This document shows positions 12,395-24,118 of a DNA stretch of 64,000 nucleotides, piece by piece; position 1 is the first letter of the stretch, and each line of letters begins with the position of its first letter. The stretch is from Mimachlamys varia (Eukaryota > Mollusca > Bivalvia > Pectinida > Pectinidae), in the NCBI GenBank assembly GCA_947623455.1, contig OX392532.1:24278792-24342791 (forward strand), given 5' to 3'. Below the pieces are notes generated by a model, which worked only from the letters and a program-made list of their open reading frames with translations, was not told where the DNA came from and did not search any database. The translations under genes were made by a program, and so were the position numbers.

Positions 12395-13450
12395 GCCACA
12401 TAGTGGTCCGTTTGCATGATTATTAACCACTAGTTGATGACCAATGTACTCTTATTAGGTCAAGGTGACCTTGACCAAAGACAAAAAATTGCCAGTTTGT
12501 TTCAAACATTTATTTAGGTGTACGCCAAGGCCATGCCATAGGTCACTTCCTGTTTCTGTATCTTACATACTTAATTTACTTTCATCTCATCAAAGGTCAG
12601 TGCCAAATTTTACATCTTTAACTGCTAAAACATTTTTTATTGCATTATGAAGCAAATTTGGTAGTTTATAATATATATAATTTTAGTTTAGGATGTTAAC
12701 ATATTTGACCCCTGCGGCCATGAAAGTAGGTCTAGGTCATTCATTTGAACAAACTTGGTAGCCTTTCATCAAAGCATGCGTCATGTATAATATCAGCATC
12801 TTGGGGCCTTTCGGTTATTGAGAAGAAGTTGCTTAAAGATTTAAAAATATTTGATCCCTGTGACCTTGAAAGTAAGTCAAAGTCATTCATTTTAACAACA
12901 TTGGTAGCCCTTCATCCCAGCATGCTACATGCATATTATCATCACCTAGGGTTTTTAGGTACTGACAAGAAGTTGCTTAAAAGATTTTTAACACATTTGA
13001 CCACTGTGACCTTGAACGTAGGCCAAGGTCATTCATTTATACAAACATGGTAGCCTTTCATCCCAGCATCCTACATGCCAAATATCAGAACCACAGGCTT
13101 TTTGTTTATTGAAAAGAAGTTGCTTAAATATTTTTACATACTTGACCCATGTGACCTTGAAAGTAGGTCGATGTCTTTGATATGAGGGAAGTTTGTAGCA
13201 CTCCATCCCAGGTACCTACTTGCCAAATATCATTAACCTCGGCTTTTCGGTTAGTTAGGAGAAGATTTTTTTTTTTTACATATTTGATCCCTATGACAGA
13301 GAAAGTGAGTCAAAGTTATTGATACGAGGAAACTTTGTAGCACTCAATCCCAGGTACATCCTGGCGAAATATTAACCTGTGCCTTTTGGTTATTGAGAAG
13401 CAGATTGTTGAAGGAAAAGTTTACGCACGACGGACGAAGCACAATGTCAA
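12395..13450 (+). repeat. ~140-bp tandem repeat array ('gaccttgaaagtaggtc' family)
   Basis: Five to six diverged units each contain 'tgtgaccttgaaagtag', 'tcattcatt', 'cccagcatgctac' and 'gagaagaagttgctta'. The array ends in 'acgcacgacggacg'. The same family, inverted, forms the array at 42985-43781. It resembles a repeat common in bivalve genomes (from memory). Short reading frames here are not genes. Confidence 0.8.
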
Positions 13451-13689
13451 TAGGTCATCCTGACCCTTTGCACAGTTCGAAGTTTTTATCTATGTACAGA
13501 ATGCTTCGTAAAAAATCATCTATCAATACAATGTTCCTATTTTCTCGCCATTATAAGTTGGCCAGTTGGCTAAGAGAGTCTACAACAAAAAAGAGCAAGT
13601 TGAACGTATACACATCAATAAGGCGAATCCAATTTGAATGTTCCATTAAACACAGCCTATGACAGGGCTCATCCCTTACTCTCCCACTA

Positions 13690-15420
13690 TTGATGATTTA
13701 CTCCCAGGTGTTTTTCCCGATGTTATGTGCACAACCAAGGTATAGTCCATAGCAGAGGTTTTCCAATCGTCCTTAGGTAGACGCCCCCTTAATGCTGTTT
13801 GCAGAGAGGCCAAGGATAAGCTGGAGTAGTACATTGTAGGTCGCTCCTGGTGATTGATTCCTATCTGCTAGTGCTTACTAGATCTAGAGTTTCGTTCATG
13901 CCCTGTATCTTTCTCAAGTGTTCTTCTTTGATTTTTTCAATAGCTCGGCATTTGATCATAAGTGTTCCAAGTTATCTTTTTCAGCTGTACATAATTGGTA
14001 CTGTTCATCAGTGTTTTTTGGACTGAATTTAGCTTGCCTTGTTTGCGGTTTATATGTTTGTGTTATCAGCCTTGTTTTTACTTCTGCATCTTTTACGTTC
14101 TGCGTAGTTGTGCCGACGCTGACCCAGACGTTCTGAGTTTTTTTTAGAAGTTCTTCTTACAATTTTAGATATATAAGCATGCTTAGGCTCGAGATGCTGT
14201 CTTGGCAAGTTCTAGTCCAGAGCTTTTCTGTTGCCTCGACCGAAACTCAGTTTCTTGCGATGTTGACAAGCAGCGTTTTCTCAATTGTAATGCTAGTTGG
14301 TTCAGCTCCTATTAGCGTATATATTACAGTGGCTGCTGTTGACATTTAGAGGACAAGTATCTGTCTCAATCTTTTCCTTTGTGCCTTTTCAAAGTTTTCC
14401 TCTTTTGTTTTGGGGATTTTCCTTATTTCTAGCCTATATGTTGTCTTTGGCACTGCGTAAATCCTCCATATTTTGAAAGTGGCTAATGGTAACTTTCCTT
14501 TTTTGAATAGAGTTAAGAACTTAGCACTACATATTTTCCAATTTGGATTCTTTGATGTTACTGGTCCTTGTTATTCCTAGATGCATGGCTTCGTTTGTTG
14601 GCTTTGATGTCTGATGCACCCATGTTAGTTGTTTGGTTGGTTGATTGTTTTCACGTCCTTCTATTAATAGCCAGGGTCATTTAAGGACGGCCTCCCAGTG
14701 TATGCGATGTGGATGTGTGTTTTGAGAGCGTGTGAATTTGGGAGGCCACGGTATGTTCGTGTAATCCTTCTTGCGATAGTCCGGACTTCTGCCGATTTAA
14801 AGTGCCACCACACTTAAGTATACTGCCGACGGAACACCCCACCCGGTCACATTATACAACCAGTCGTTCCACTCCCATAATGCTGAACGTCAAGCAGGGA
14901 GTAGTCACTACCATTGTTAGAGACCCATTGTTACAGTGTCTACGTCTGCCTTTCCTCCGTAACCAGGAAGCTGTTGCGTAGATGGTGACTAAGTCAAGCT
15001 CAGCGTAGTGGTTTACGAGGTTGAGTCCTTGCTTTCCGGGACAGTTATTTGCTAGGACTGCTTTAACATCTGCACACGTGGGACAACTTATGTTGATGTC
15101 GCCGATGTTACACCCAAAGGCCAGGCTGAAATAATGTCCAAGATATTGCCGTTATATATCTAATACAGGGAAGTTCTCAGTTTGGGGTCCTGTTCCGTTC
15201 CTTTGTACATTTTCGGAGATATTATTTTGCCATTTGATTCTGACCGATGCTGCTTTGTACATGTTACCTTTGGAGGATCCAGAGCGTTCCAGTGGTCCAA
15301 GCATGGTAAAGATTGTTGGAGAGAATGTCATGACCTACAGTGTCAAAAGCTTTCTGAGCATCCAGAGTTGCCGGTCAAGTTTTGATTTCGTGACAATCCA
15401 CCAATTAATGGCCAAATTCA
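13690..15420 (-). mobile_element. Degraded LINE (non-LTR retrotransposon) fragment
   Basis: Read on the minus strand, 15340-15390 encodes LDAQKAFDTVGHDIL, the RT palm motif A of LINEs (Asp with the AFD...H context). Further downstream, 14280-14335 encodes IGAEPTSITIEK and 13900-14100 a C-terminal region with paired Cys and His (QLCTAEKDNLEH), typical of the zinc-like end of such ORF2 proteins. Stops and frameshifts are frequent and the catalytic YxDD box was not found, so it is dead. It is interrupted by the repeat at 14620-14905 and abutted by the SINE at 15436. Confidence 0.6.
14620..14905 (+). repeat. Dispersed repeat ('tcatttaaggacggcctccc' family)
   Basis: Begins with 'gtttggttggttgattg', followed by 'cacgtcc..attaatagcc' and 'gtcatttaaggacggcctc', then 'gtatgcgatgtgg' and 'gaggccacggtatgttcgtg'. 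The same core recurs at 58886-59010. It sits inside the LINE fragment, so it is younger. Whether it is a SINE or a MITE is not clear. Confidence 0.7.
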
Positions 15421-15435
15421 CTTCAACAATTTCAG

Positions 15436-15783
15436 TAATAATAATAATAATTCAAAGTTCTTATATACCGCTTTATCACGACCCTAAAGGCCGCCTCAAA
15501 GCGGTTCACAAATTATTATCCTTGGTTTTAAGGTCTTAGCAACTAGCCAGTATCGTTGTGGACCTGTGGACCATACAACTGTACTACCATTACGGCGTTC
15601 AAAGCTAGCATTCTACAATTGCTAGCACTACTCAACCACGTACTCATTTACAACTAAGTAGACTGGAACAAGCAGAGTAAAGCATTTTGCTCAGGGATAC
15701 AACACAAGTGCTGTGACCAGGACTCAAACTAGCAACCTTTCGACCCACGAGCCCAGCGTCCTACCACTAGACCACCGTGCCTC
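15436..15783 (-). mobile_element. tRNA-derived SINE with (ATT)n tail
   Basis: On the minus strand the element opens 'ggcacggtggtctagtggta', an A-box-like tRNA start, with a B-box-like 'gtttgagtcctgg' about 40 bases on. It ends in 'aaagcggtatataagaac', an end shared with many LINE-mobilised SINEs, and an ATT tail (15439-15452 on +). About 348 bp. The tRNA-like head is SINE sequence, not a functional tRNA gene: the acceptor stem does not pair. Confidence 0.78.
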
Positions 15784-15789
15784 AAATGG

Positions 15790-16590
15790 TAAAATGGTAT
15801 AACTGACATTGGAGAGCCCTGTCTAACTCTGATGTTGGAGGTAAGTATTTGACAAATAGGTTGCTTCCACTACTTTCCTCTAAAGTATTAGAGCCACGTC
15901 TTAAAATGTACATGCTCTTTCATTCCACAGTTCTGGAAAAACAACAATTGTGAGTCCATGAACAACAAAATGAAGTTGCTTGGGGAATGGAAAACTTCCA
16001 AGTTACCCCAGTTAGTTTAGCGATTTCATGAAAATAAAGAAGCTCAGCGGCTTGATGTAAGAACGGCTTTACATGGGAGAGGCAATTTGGAACTGGCGGA
16101 ACATGAATGACAAACAGCGTCTGAAGCACCAAGCGAAAGGATGGGGTGTTAATTTGGGCCTTCCTGCGGCCTGTCAGTGATCGATAAGGCCAATATTTTG
16201 CAGGAAGATAATTTAAGGTCAGTTGCATAATTATTGTATTATGCTCAAAACATCTGATTTTGTGTGGGCTCATAGAAAATTTGAGGGTCAAAGTGGGGGA
16301 AGTTAGAAGTCAGCTCTACGCTTAAACAAAACAAATAATAGAAAAAAAAGGAAAAAAAGTCAGCTCTACGACGGGTGCACAAGAGACTGGATGTGTAAAC
16401 AGCTATCCCCCCTCCCGGAGTTCCCCGACCATTACGATATAACTCATATCCACTCAGGTGTACTTCAGCATCCGCTATAGATGTATCACGGCGAGTCTCA
16501 GTGACACAGATAATGTCATATTCAGACGATAGAATTTCTAATTGTGATAGCTTATTTCTTAGACTACGAATGTTAGGTGAAAGATAGATA
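15790..16590 (-). mobile_element. LINE fragments: APE endonuclease N-terminus and RT piece
   Basis: On the minus strand, 16563-16385 encodes NIRSLRNKLSQLEIL, then YDIICVTETRRDTS, and further on GGGIAVYTSSLL. This is the opening of an APE-type (EEP) endonuclease, including the catalytic Glu of the VTET motif. At 15860-15790 the same strand has IRVRQGSPMSV, an RT motif like RQGxPLS. Sequence between them is unreadable, so they may be one decayed CR1-like element or two. From 16590 to 16830 nothing is seen. Confidence 0.55.
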
Positions 16591-16832
16591 TATCTTTATT
16601 ATAGTCAGGAGGCCAGGGTTAGGGAGGACGTCATTACAAGATAAAAGTAGTAGTTGAAGTATAAGGAGAAAGCATTATTATCAGTAACGCAAGAGATTAA
16701 GACGTGAAGAAAAAAAAGAAATTTTAACAGTATAAAAATCACACTAGACCTGCAGTTCGTAAAAAAATCTATGTATGTTAATTCGGATAAAATACTTCTG
16801 TGAAATAGATACGCCACGAGTACGAGTCTCCA

Positions 16833-16918
16833 TGTAAATCTTTCCTTTATTCCTATTTTGCCTCTAGTTTAATCGATTTTGAGTTCGGATTATGGTTTTG
16901 TTGACGCTTTGGTATTCT
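16833..16918 (+). repeat. Penelope-like 3' tail, copy 1
   Basis: Contains 'ctccatgtaaatctttcc', 'gttcggattatggttttg' and 'ttgacgctttggtattctc'. These match the 3' UTR end of the RT fragment at 23295-24118. It directly precedes a LINE RT fragment, with an inverted copy on the far side (17918-18110). Confidence 0.8.
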
Positions 16919-16954
16919 CCGATTTATTTAAATGAAACTTCCGACGTTAAAAAC

Positions 16955-17945
16955 TAAAAAATTGATTCCCACAAGGCAGTGTACTATCTCCTACACTATT
17001 TAACATTTATATCAACAATTTAGACAAACATCTTAAAACTATTTGCAGATGACACAGTTATGGCACAGCGATAACAACATAGCCAACAACGTGTCAGTCA
17101 TCCAAAGATCACTGGATGTTATTCAAAACATGGCCGATAAAAAGGGTTTCAAAATTTCTAAAGAAAAGACAGTAGCTTTTTCATTCTCAAAAAGAGAGAG
17201 ACAACCCGATATCTACCTAGGTAATACGCTTATCAAATACGTTACCAGGGTTATGACTAGATATTTAGGCCTAATCGTCGACATAAATCTAACCTGGGTA
17301 CCCCATATCAAAACAATTAGCAATAGGTGTAAAGAAGCCCCAATACACTTTTATATTCATCAGGACACAATCTCGGATCCAATAAAAAAAACTTTGTTAA
17401 CAATATATAAAGCGCTCATAAGATCTAAAATTGACTACGGAAGTCAAATTTATAATTCGGTTTCTGATAACGCACTTATAATTAGCATTGCAGATGTGAT
17501 TGAACAGAAAGCCCTCCGTATAGCTCTAAGAGCAATTAAAACACACCATCAATATGCCTCCTGGCGGAATCCGGAGAAATGCCTTTAAAACTAAGAAGGG
17601 GAAAACTTAACTCTAAATTACTGGGTAAGAACTCAAAAACTTGGACCCGACTTTCCATCAAACAAAATTGTAAAGAACAAAACTTATAGATCACTGAACA
17701 ATAAACATGCTCCGTATAATTATATAGCAAGTTCATTAATTAAAGAACATTAATTGGACACAATTAAAATTAACCAATATCATGCAAACCAAACACAACC
17801 GTGGTAACTTAAAAAACCAACATCCAGTCTAGAAATTTTAAACAGAATAAACAAACAAGAACCTTCATTAGGTGCTAAAGCATTATCGATAATCGAAGAT
17901 AAATATAAAAAAAATCAGAATACCGAAGCGTTAACAAAACCATAA
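16955..17945 (+). pseudogene. LINE reverse transcriptase C-terminal half
   Basis: Encodes PQGSVLSPTLFNIYINNL (RT motif B region, frame-shifted from what follows), then FADDTVMAQ (the YxDD box, here FADD), FKISKEKTVAFSFS, YLGLIVDINLTWVPHIKTI, IRSKIDYGSQIYNS and, after 17590 in a shifted frame, a C-terminal EMPLKLRRGKLTLNY segment. The order matches Jockey/I-like LINEs. The N-terminal half is absent and there are several frame breaks. The same family provides pieces at 62515-62750 and 63110-63421. Confidence 0.75.
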
Positions 17946-18110
17946 TCCGAACTCAAAATCGCTAAACTAGAGGCAACATATGAACAAAGGAAAGATTTAA
18001 CATGGAGACCTTTGTAAAAGCACACGAAGAATAAGACCAGGTGTTTGGGAAGAGTAAGCGTCTTCTGCATTATCGACGACACCAGCCATGTAAATCTTTG
18101 TCAGGTAAAT
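17918..18110 (-). repeat. Penelope-like 3' tail, copy 2 (inverted)
   Basis: Reverse complement of the tail family: reads 'gaataccgaagcgttaac' and 'catggagacctttg', then 'cgtcttctgcattatcgac'. Its end faces copy 1 at 16833 across the LINE fragment. It overlaps the start of the next LINE's ORF1 region. Confidence 0.8.
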
Positions 18111-18398
18111 GAAATAAAGAGGGCAGTAAAACTACGAGGATACAAATATGGAATACATGAACAATACCCGAAAGAAATAGAAGATGGTATGAACAAATTG
18201 TACTCGATCCAAAAAAGTACTAGAAAAGAAGGGAAAAAAACTGCGATGGTAAAGGACAAACTATTTATAGATGGGGAGATGTATATACCTCCCACGACCC
18301 CGGACACCCCGTTGAGTACCCCAAGCCAACAGGACAGAAAACGTCGGCGAAAATACCAACTACACACTAGCAACGCGCAGGAGGGCAAGCTCAAGTGA
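18105..18398 (+). pseudogene. LINE ORF1-like C-terminal domain
   Basis: The reading frame gives INEIKRAVKLR-type sequence (NEIKRAVKLRGYKYGIHEQ), then YPKEIEDGMNKLYSI and KTAMVKDKLFIDGEMY. This pattern (reactive basic segment, 'EQYPKEIE', 'V.DKL.I.G..Y') matches the C-terminal RNA-binding domain of L1-type ORF1 proteins. The opening codons (MGRVSVFCI...) derive from the inverted Penelope-like tail, so the true N-terminus is lost. It is followed by a Ser/Thr/Pro-rich linker and a basic RKRRRKYQ stretch, stop at 18396. ORF2 begins about 70 bp later. Confidence 0.55.
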
Positions 18399-18807
18399 AC
18401 AGTCCGTGCAATGAATACTTACCTGGTGGTGAAACTGCCAGCACTGTGTTGGACTCATATATGGTAAATAGTATCAAAGTATTGGTTTTAAATGTGTGTG
18501 GTATTTTGAAAAAAAAATGCAATACCCAGAGTTTTTTGAGTTTGTAAATAGTTTTGATATATTATGTCTATGTGAGACAAAAACTGACGATCTAGATGTC
18601 ATTGATATACCTGGTTTTGTGACCAAAATGAAAAATCGTTTTCAAGTAAGAAAAACCAAAGCGGGTGGAATAACATTAGCATATAAAAGTGATTTAGAAA
18701 ATTGTATAACTACTGTAAATAGCGACAGCAAGTATGTTAGCTGGTTCAAGGTTAATGGAAATGCATGTCAATGTGACGAAGATGTTTTGTTTGGTTTAGT
18801 GTATATG

Positions 18808-21800
18808 GAAGTTGGACACCTCGGCCCTTGCGCATGTCGGCCGAGGTGTCCTGAACATTCTCGGCCTCGGTAAAAGTCGGCCCTACTCTATAATATACTG
18901 TGTACTATGTATGTGTTTTCATGCATATATATTATTTTTTGTGACAAGACGTTCCTTTTACAGTCAACAAATATATTAAATACCGATTTTGAAATGTTTT
19001 ATGCCTTATGTTTTATTTGTTTAGAGACATTGAATGTGTTGTTATATACGCCTCTGATATATTGCTTTATTATGATTCTTTCTTATAATTGTTAATAATT
19101 TGAAATGATATCGATTCAAATAATTACTTAATTAATTGATAACTGAATTATTATAAATTATCTTAATCGGTGCGGTTGGAGCTCAGGACACAGGGGTTGT
19201 TGTTTTAATAGAGTACCTCATGATCAGAGTAGCTCAGTCAATTATCGCAAATTGATTAGACAATCAGTGAAAAGCCTATTTGGTATATTAGTAAGTGAAA
19301 GTAGAGAACAAATCACTTGATCATTTTCGATCACATTATTATCATCAACGATGTCTCGTCTGTGCCTCGCTTGTGCCAAGTCCGTTAGACCACGTCAGGA
19401 AGCCTTGCAGTGCCATGGTTGCAGTGGTTGGCAGCATCGCATTTGCACTCCCGGTAAGTAGAATGAACAATTCTATTGAAATACTGTTTCATATAATGCT
19501 TAAGTCCGTATTGAACAAAAGCTGAACGCCAATATATCACTTTTAAATTAAAGCTATTACGAACATAGCATTAAATGAAATCATGTTTCTTTATTATAAA
19601 TGTATGCATGAACAATACATATATATACATGTACGGCGTTGTTTAGTTTTATTGGGTAATAAATATGTCCGTAATATCACGTTTGCGGTCATATAATACG
19701 CTTTAAGACAGAATTGTGTCCGTACATGTATATATGTGAAAATATAATTGTACTTTATAAATATATACATGTGTGGCGATGTTTAGTTTTATTGCGTTTT
19801 TATTTTCAGCGACCACAAGGGAGATGTATCGCGCGACGTAGCGTGGTGAGGAGGGTGCCATCATCGCATCGTGCTGTAGCGGATGCGAAATTCCGGTAAT
19901 TTCAAGCAGGAATCGTTTTACAATTTCATCAAGTATAAGAAAATCTTTCTCATTTATCTTCATTTATATTTTCAATATCCCTAATGGCACTTATTTTATT
20001 TTATATATCCCTATACTTTATATACTCTTATGCATGCATAATGATTTATCTTTTTTTTACAGTCGATTTCGCTCGATGAGTCCGCCGATGCTGCCATGGA
20101 GTCGACGATGGTGTACGCCGAGGACACCCCTCCCGTCCTGGAGGTATCCGACGGCGCTGCCCTGCAGTCCACCATCGTGTACGCGGAGGACACCCCGCCA
20201 GTCCTTGATCTATCCGCCGTGCCCGTGGTCCCGTCGATGTATCCTAGCGACACCCCCCCCCCTGTACTGGAGGCTTCGGTGATTGTTGATATGGTAAGTT
20301 GGAGAAGTATGCCAATAAAAAAAATATGGAATAGATTAATGTAACTACTCATACCAGATGTATGCGTATCTATTACCCCTAATATTATGTTAACTATTTT
20401 CATTTTATAACATGCCCCCCGTTCTCAAGATGTCCGCCACTCCGACCAACAATAACTAATTGTTGCAATAGTAAAAATTAAGTCACATGTGGTTTGATTT
20501 TAATATCAATGCAATCTTAGTTATTGTTAATAAAATGACAAATCATGAAAACTTATTTACTTTTGTAGCATGCTGGCGAGCCGTCCGGACTGTGTTCCCA
20601 ACCGTCGATCTGAAGGGCTGCAGCTTCCACTGGGCCCAGGCTGTCCTCCGCAAGGTTGACTGCTTTGGACTACGGGCCACCTTCCGGAAGCGTCAAGGTA
20701 TTCACACAGCAGACGCTTAACGAACTTGTGAATATGATATATATTATTTTTACTTCAATATAATTGTATAAGAATTGCCAACACATACGAGATCTTAGTG
20801 TAATAGGTAATTATCAATACAATAAGCATTGTAAATATCTATTTCCATTTTTTCAGACGACCCTTTACCGACGGATCCAGGGGAAAATCCAGACACTATG
20901 GGACCAGGTACGTCAAACTTAAGATAGCAAAATACTATATTTATATCTGTAAAAAAAGGAAATGTGTACATTACACATCTATAATCACTTATAAATCGGT
21001 GATGAACCATAGAATAATTTTTTAATGGATTCATTTTTTTTCTAGAATGCTGATCAGGAGATGTCGAGCTCGACTTTTCTGAAGACCGTCGGGAAGATTT
21101 ATTGCACAGCAATGATCCGCCCAACAGCTGGCGATGAATGAGGTAAGGATAGATATATTAAAGTAACATGAAAGTTATACATATTGGTGAAAAATAATGG
21201 CCGCAATGCGAATCTTTTGTTGTAATAGTAATTCAAACATGAAAAAATACGAACATTGTATTGTAAATAAACGTGTGACTGTGTGACTGTGTTCTTAATG
21301 AAATTATTTTCTTTTCTTTGTTTCAGCCGTATCGCTACAACAGCTATCGTATCGTAACCAGCTACCCGACGCTGTACGTTGACCACCCATGCCAGGCAGG
21401 TCATATGTACGCATACAAAAAAAACATTTTGGTTTTTGAAAGAGGAGGCCTCCACGTGGCAAGAACTGGTAACGGTATACATCATTTAATGCATACATAT
21501 AAATGCGCCGAAATGATTTATACCGGCTGACATCCTCTTATAACTTTCCACTAACAATATTGTTTTACGCCAGGGAAAGTAACCACAAAATTCTATAAAT
21601 TTTAGTTCGCGCTAGTTACCTCCCCTAATTGAGAACAGAAAGTCATTTTGACATATTTAGCGGAGAAAAAAGATAAATTAAGCTAAATTATTAATACATA
21701 ATTACATGCGACAAATGAAAGATATTATAGTATAACATTTACACTGAATCAATACTATACTTTACATATACTATATATAGAAGCCGAGCAAGTATTGGGG

Positions 21801-21850
21801 CCGAGGTGTCTTAGGCCGAGTACGGAACGGGACCGAGGTGTCTCTAATTC
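18808..21850 (+). mobile_element. MULE (Mutator-like) DNA transposon inserted in the LINE
   Basis: The LINE frame breaks at 'gtgtat' (18799) and resumes at 'gtgtat' (21851), consistent with an 8-9 bp target duplication (gtgtatat / gtgtatgt). Both ends carry 'gacacctcgg' facing inward plus extra inverted copies ('ccgaggtgtc') within 70 bp, so short TIRs with subterminal repeats. Inside are MULE-type exons (separate entry). At 3.0 kb, with most of the transposase core missing, it is a non-autonomous, internally deleted copy. The stretches between exons (18900-19350, 21500-21780) are AT-rich with nothing further seen. Confidence 0.7.
19351..20699 (+). pseudogene. MULE transposase gene remnant, zinc-finger N-terminus plus DDE-region piece
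   Basis: Exon 19351-19453 starts ATG and encodes MSRLCLACAKSVRPRQEAL then CHGCSGWQHRIC: a CxxC...CxxCxxWxHxxC zinc-binding head of the PHD/treble-clef type seen on animal MULE proteins. Donor gtaagt. Exon 19810-19895 continues in frame (TTREMYRAT, then a TAG nonsense codon, then GCEIP). Exon 20063-20293 (77 codons, phase 0) has two copies of VYAEDTPPVL and one related copy. Exon 20569-20698 encodes AVRTVFPTVDLKGCSFHWAQ, matching the 'GC.FHW.QA' motif of MULE transposases. The catalytic core between exons 3 and 4 is missing. Exon-like pieces at 20857-20906 and 21327-21480 follow but are unassigned. Confidence 0.65.
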
Positions 21851-23294
21851 GTGTATGTACCACCGGAAAAATTCAAGTACTATATATAGGTGATCCATAC
21901 CTAGAATTGGAAAATGAATACCTAAATCTTTTAGTTAATTGTGAATATGTATGCCTTTTAGGCGATTTCAATACTCGAACTTCAAACTTGAATGATTTTA
22001 TAGATGAAGATGAATTGTCCGAAAACGATTACTTTACTGTTGAAATTTTGAATGACATTCAGAATAGCACCACTTTTGATGAGTTGACATTTCCAAAATA
22101 TGGATAAAGTTGTGATGATAAAAAAAATAATTCTGGTAACCGGCTTATAGACTTTTGTTTAACGACCTGTTTATTTGTAACGGCCGAGCTGGTTGTGATA
22201 AAAATATTGGTAGGCTCACATGTAAAAATGCAAGTGTGGTAGACTACGTAATATGTTCATCCATTCTTGTAAAATACATACAAGATTTTCATGTCTTAGA
22301 ATTTAATTCCCTGTTCTATGATGTACACTGTCCTATCTCACTAACTTTACGCTTTCAAAAAAATGTATGTGTGACAAGGAAAATAAAAACCATGACTAAA
22401 GAAAAAAATTAATAAATGGAAACCTGTGAAAACACATATTTTTATATATAACGTAAATGTTAGTTTAGTACAACAAATGTGTGATGTTATTGACAGTTTT
22501 GCTGACCCAAACGAATTGAATGTCGATGAATTGATTGATAACTGCAGTAATACACTATTAGATGCTGCTAAAAAAACTGTTGGTACAAAATGGCATTCTA
22601 CACGTACTGATAGTGATAGCCACACAAGCTCAATAGCTTCCAAGAAAACCTGGTTTAATTTTAACTGTCATCATGCTAAGAGAAATATCGCCGTTGTAAA
22701 GGGCAGTATGGACGACATAGAACTGATTACTTTTCAATACATATAAAGAATCAGAAAAAGCTTATAAAACGACAATGGATAAAAGTATTAAATGTATAGA
22801 CTTGATAAGAGGAAAAAATTGAGGGAAATGAAAAGTAAAAATCAGAGATTATTGGAAGTTATTGGAAACGGGCGGTGAAAAAAAAATCGAAAATAAAAAA
22901 ACAGATAGACTCACTCATTTAAAGATCTGAATACATGTAATGATAATGACAATATTACAAATGTTCACTCAGATATTGTTAACCCTGTAAATGATGTTTA
23001 AAACTGTGAAATAACAAAGGAGGAGGTTGTAAGAGCTATTAGATCATTGCAAAATAACTAAGCATGTTCCGATGATAAATTATTTAATGAATTTATATAA
23101 AAAAGGCTCACCTAATGATCCTAAAAATTACAGACCGGTTACAATTGTTAGCTGTTTTAGGAAGATGTTTACTGGTATATTAAATGAGAGACTACAGAAA
23201 TACTCCGAAGATATTAGCTTGCTACAAGAAAACCAGACTGGGTTACGTAAAAATTATTCAACTATTGATAACATTTTTATACTTAACTCCTTTA

Positions 23295-24118
23295 TTTTCA
23301 TACGTGAATTTGTGGAGGAGCTAATCAGGACAGGTAACAAAAACCTTGCCAAATCTTTAAATTTCACTTTCAGATATATCGACGATGTGTTGTCTATAAA
23401 CAACAAGAAGTTTGCAGACCACGTCGATCGTATATACCCTTCTGAACTTGAAATAAAGGACACAAGAGACTCTTCTACATCAGCGGCTTACCTCGATCTC
23501 TACTTAAACTACGACCAACATGGACAGCTTACTACTAAGCTATACGATAAACGTGATGATTTCAATTTTCCGATCGTTAACTTTCCATTTCTTGATAGTA
23601 ACATCCATACTTCTCCAACCTATGGTGTTCACATGTCGCAGTTGATTCGGTTTTCCAGGGCTTGCACTAAATATCGGGATTTTCGTGATTGATGTCGACA
23701 GCTGACAAACAAATTAACAAACCAAGGATTCGAGAGATGCAGGTTGATCAGAACTATGGGGAAGTTTTATGGTCGCCATCTTTGTCTCATTGAGAAATAT
23801 TCTGTATCTTTGAGTGATATGAAGAAGGACGTTTTTGAGTATGTTCATTAGTGTGTTTACTTGTTGTGATTGACAATGATACTCGGTTCTCATTTTGAGA
23901 ACTTGATGTTTACTTGGATGTGACAAAGATTTACATGGCGGGTGTCGTCGATGAAGCAGAAGACGCTTACTCTTCTGGAGCACCTGGTCTTATTCTCTTG
24001 TACTTTTGCAAGGGTCTCCATGTAATCTTTCCTTTGTTCATATTTTGCCACTGGTTTAATCAATTTTGAGTTTGGATTATGATTTTGTTAACGCTTAGGT
24101 ATTCTCTTATTTATTATT
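23295..24118 (+). mobile_element. 5'-truncated Penelope-like retroelement with full 3' tail
   Basis: Inserted in the LINE RT between 'ctccttta' (23287) and 'ctcctta' (24119), a likely target duplication. The coding part has FTFRYIDDVLSINN (YIDD catalytic box), YLDLYLNYDQHGQLTTKLYD, KRDDFNFPIVNFPF, LIRFSRACTKYRDF and, after a stop at 23690, MGKFYGRHLCLIEKYSVSLS. This order (xYxDD, then YLDL, then RDDFNF) resembles Penelope-like RTs, though assignment to that class rather than another RT group is inference. Its ~300-bp 3' UTR ends 'ttaggtattctc' and is the source of the tail family repeated through the window. Confidence 0.7.

Noticed and set aside
15730..15783. tRNA gene on the minus strand
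   Set aside because: A and B boxes are present but the acceptor stem does not pair and it is fused to a SINE body with an ATT tail.
15920..16291. 123-aa minus-strand frame as a gene
   Set aside because: No motif or splice signal, and it lies between two LINE fragments; probably non-coding or unreadable LINE remains.
18101..18394. 97-aa minus-strand hydrophobic frame
   Set aside because: Antisense of the LINE ORF1 domain, whose motifs are on the + strand.
20011..20403. 130-aa minus-strand frame with Ser/Thr repeats and a signal-like end
   Set aside because: It is the antisense of the MULE exon with its internal repeat; the + strand has splice sites and matches MULE proteins.
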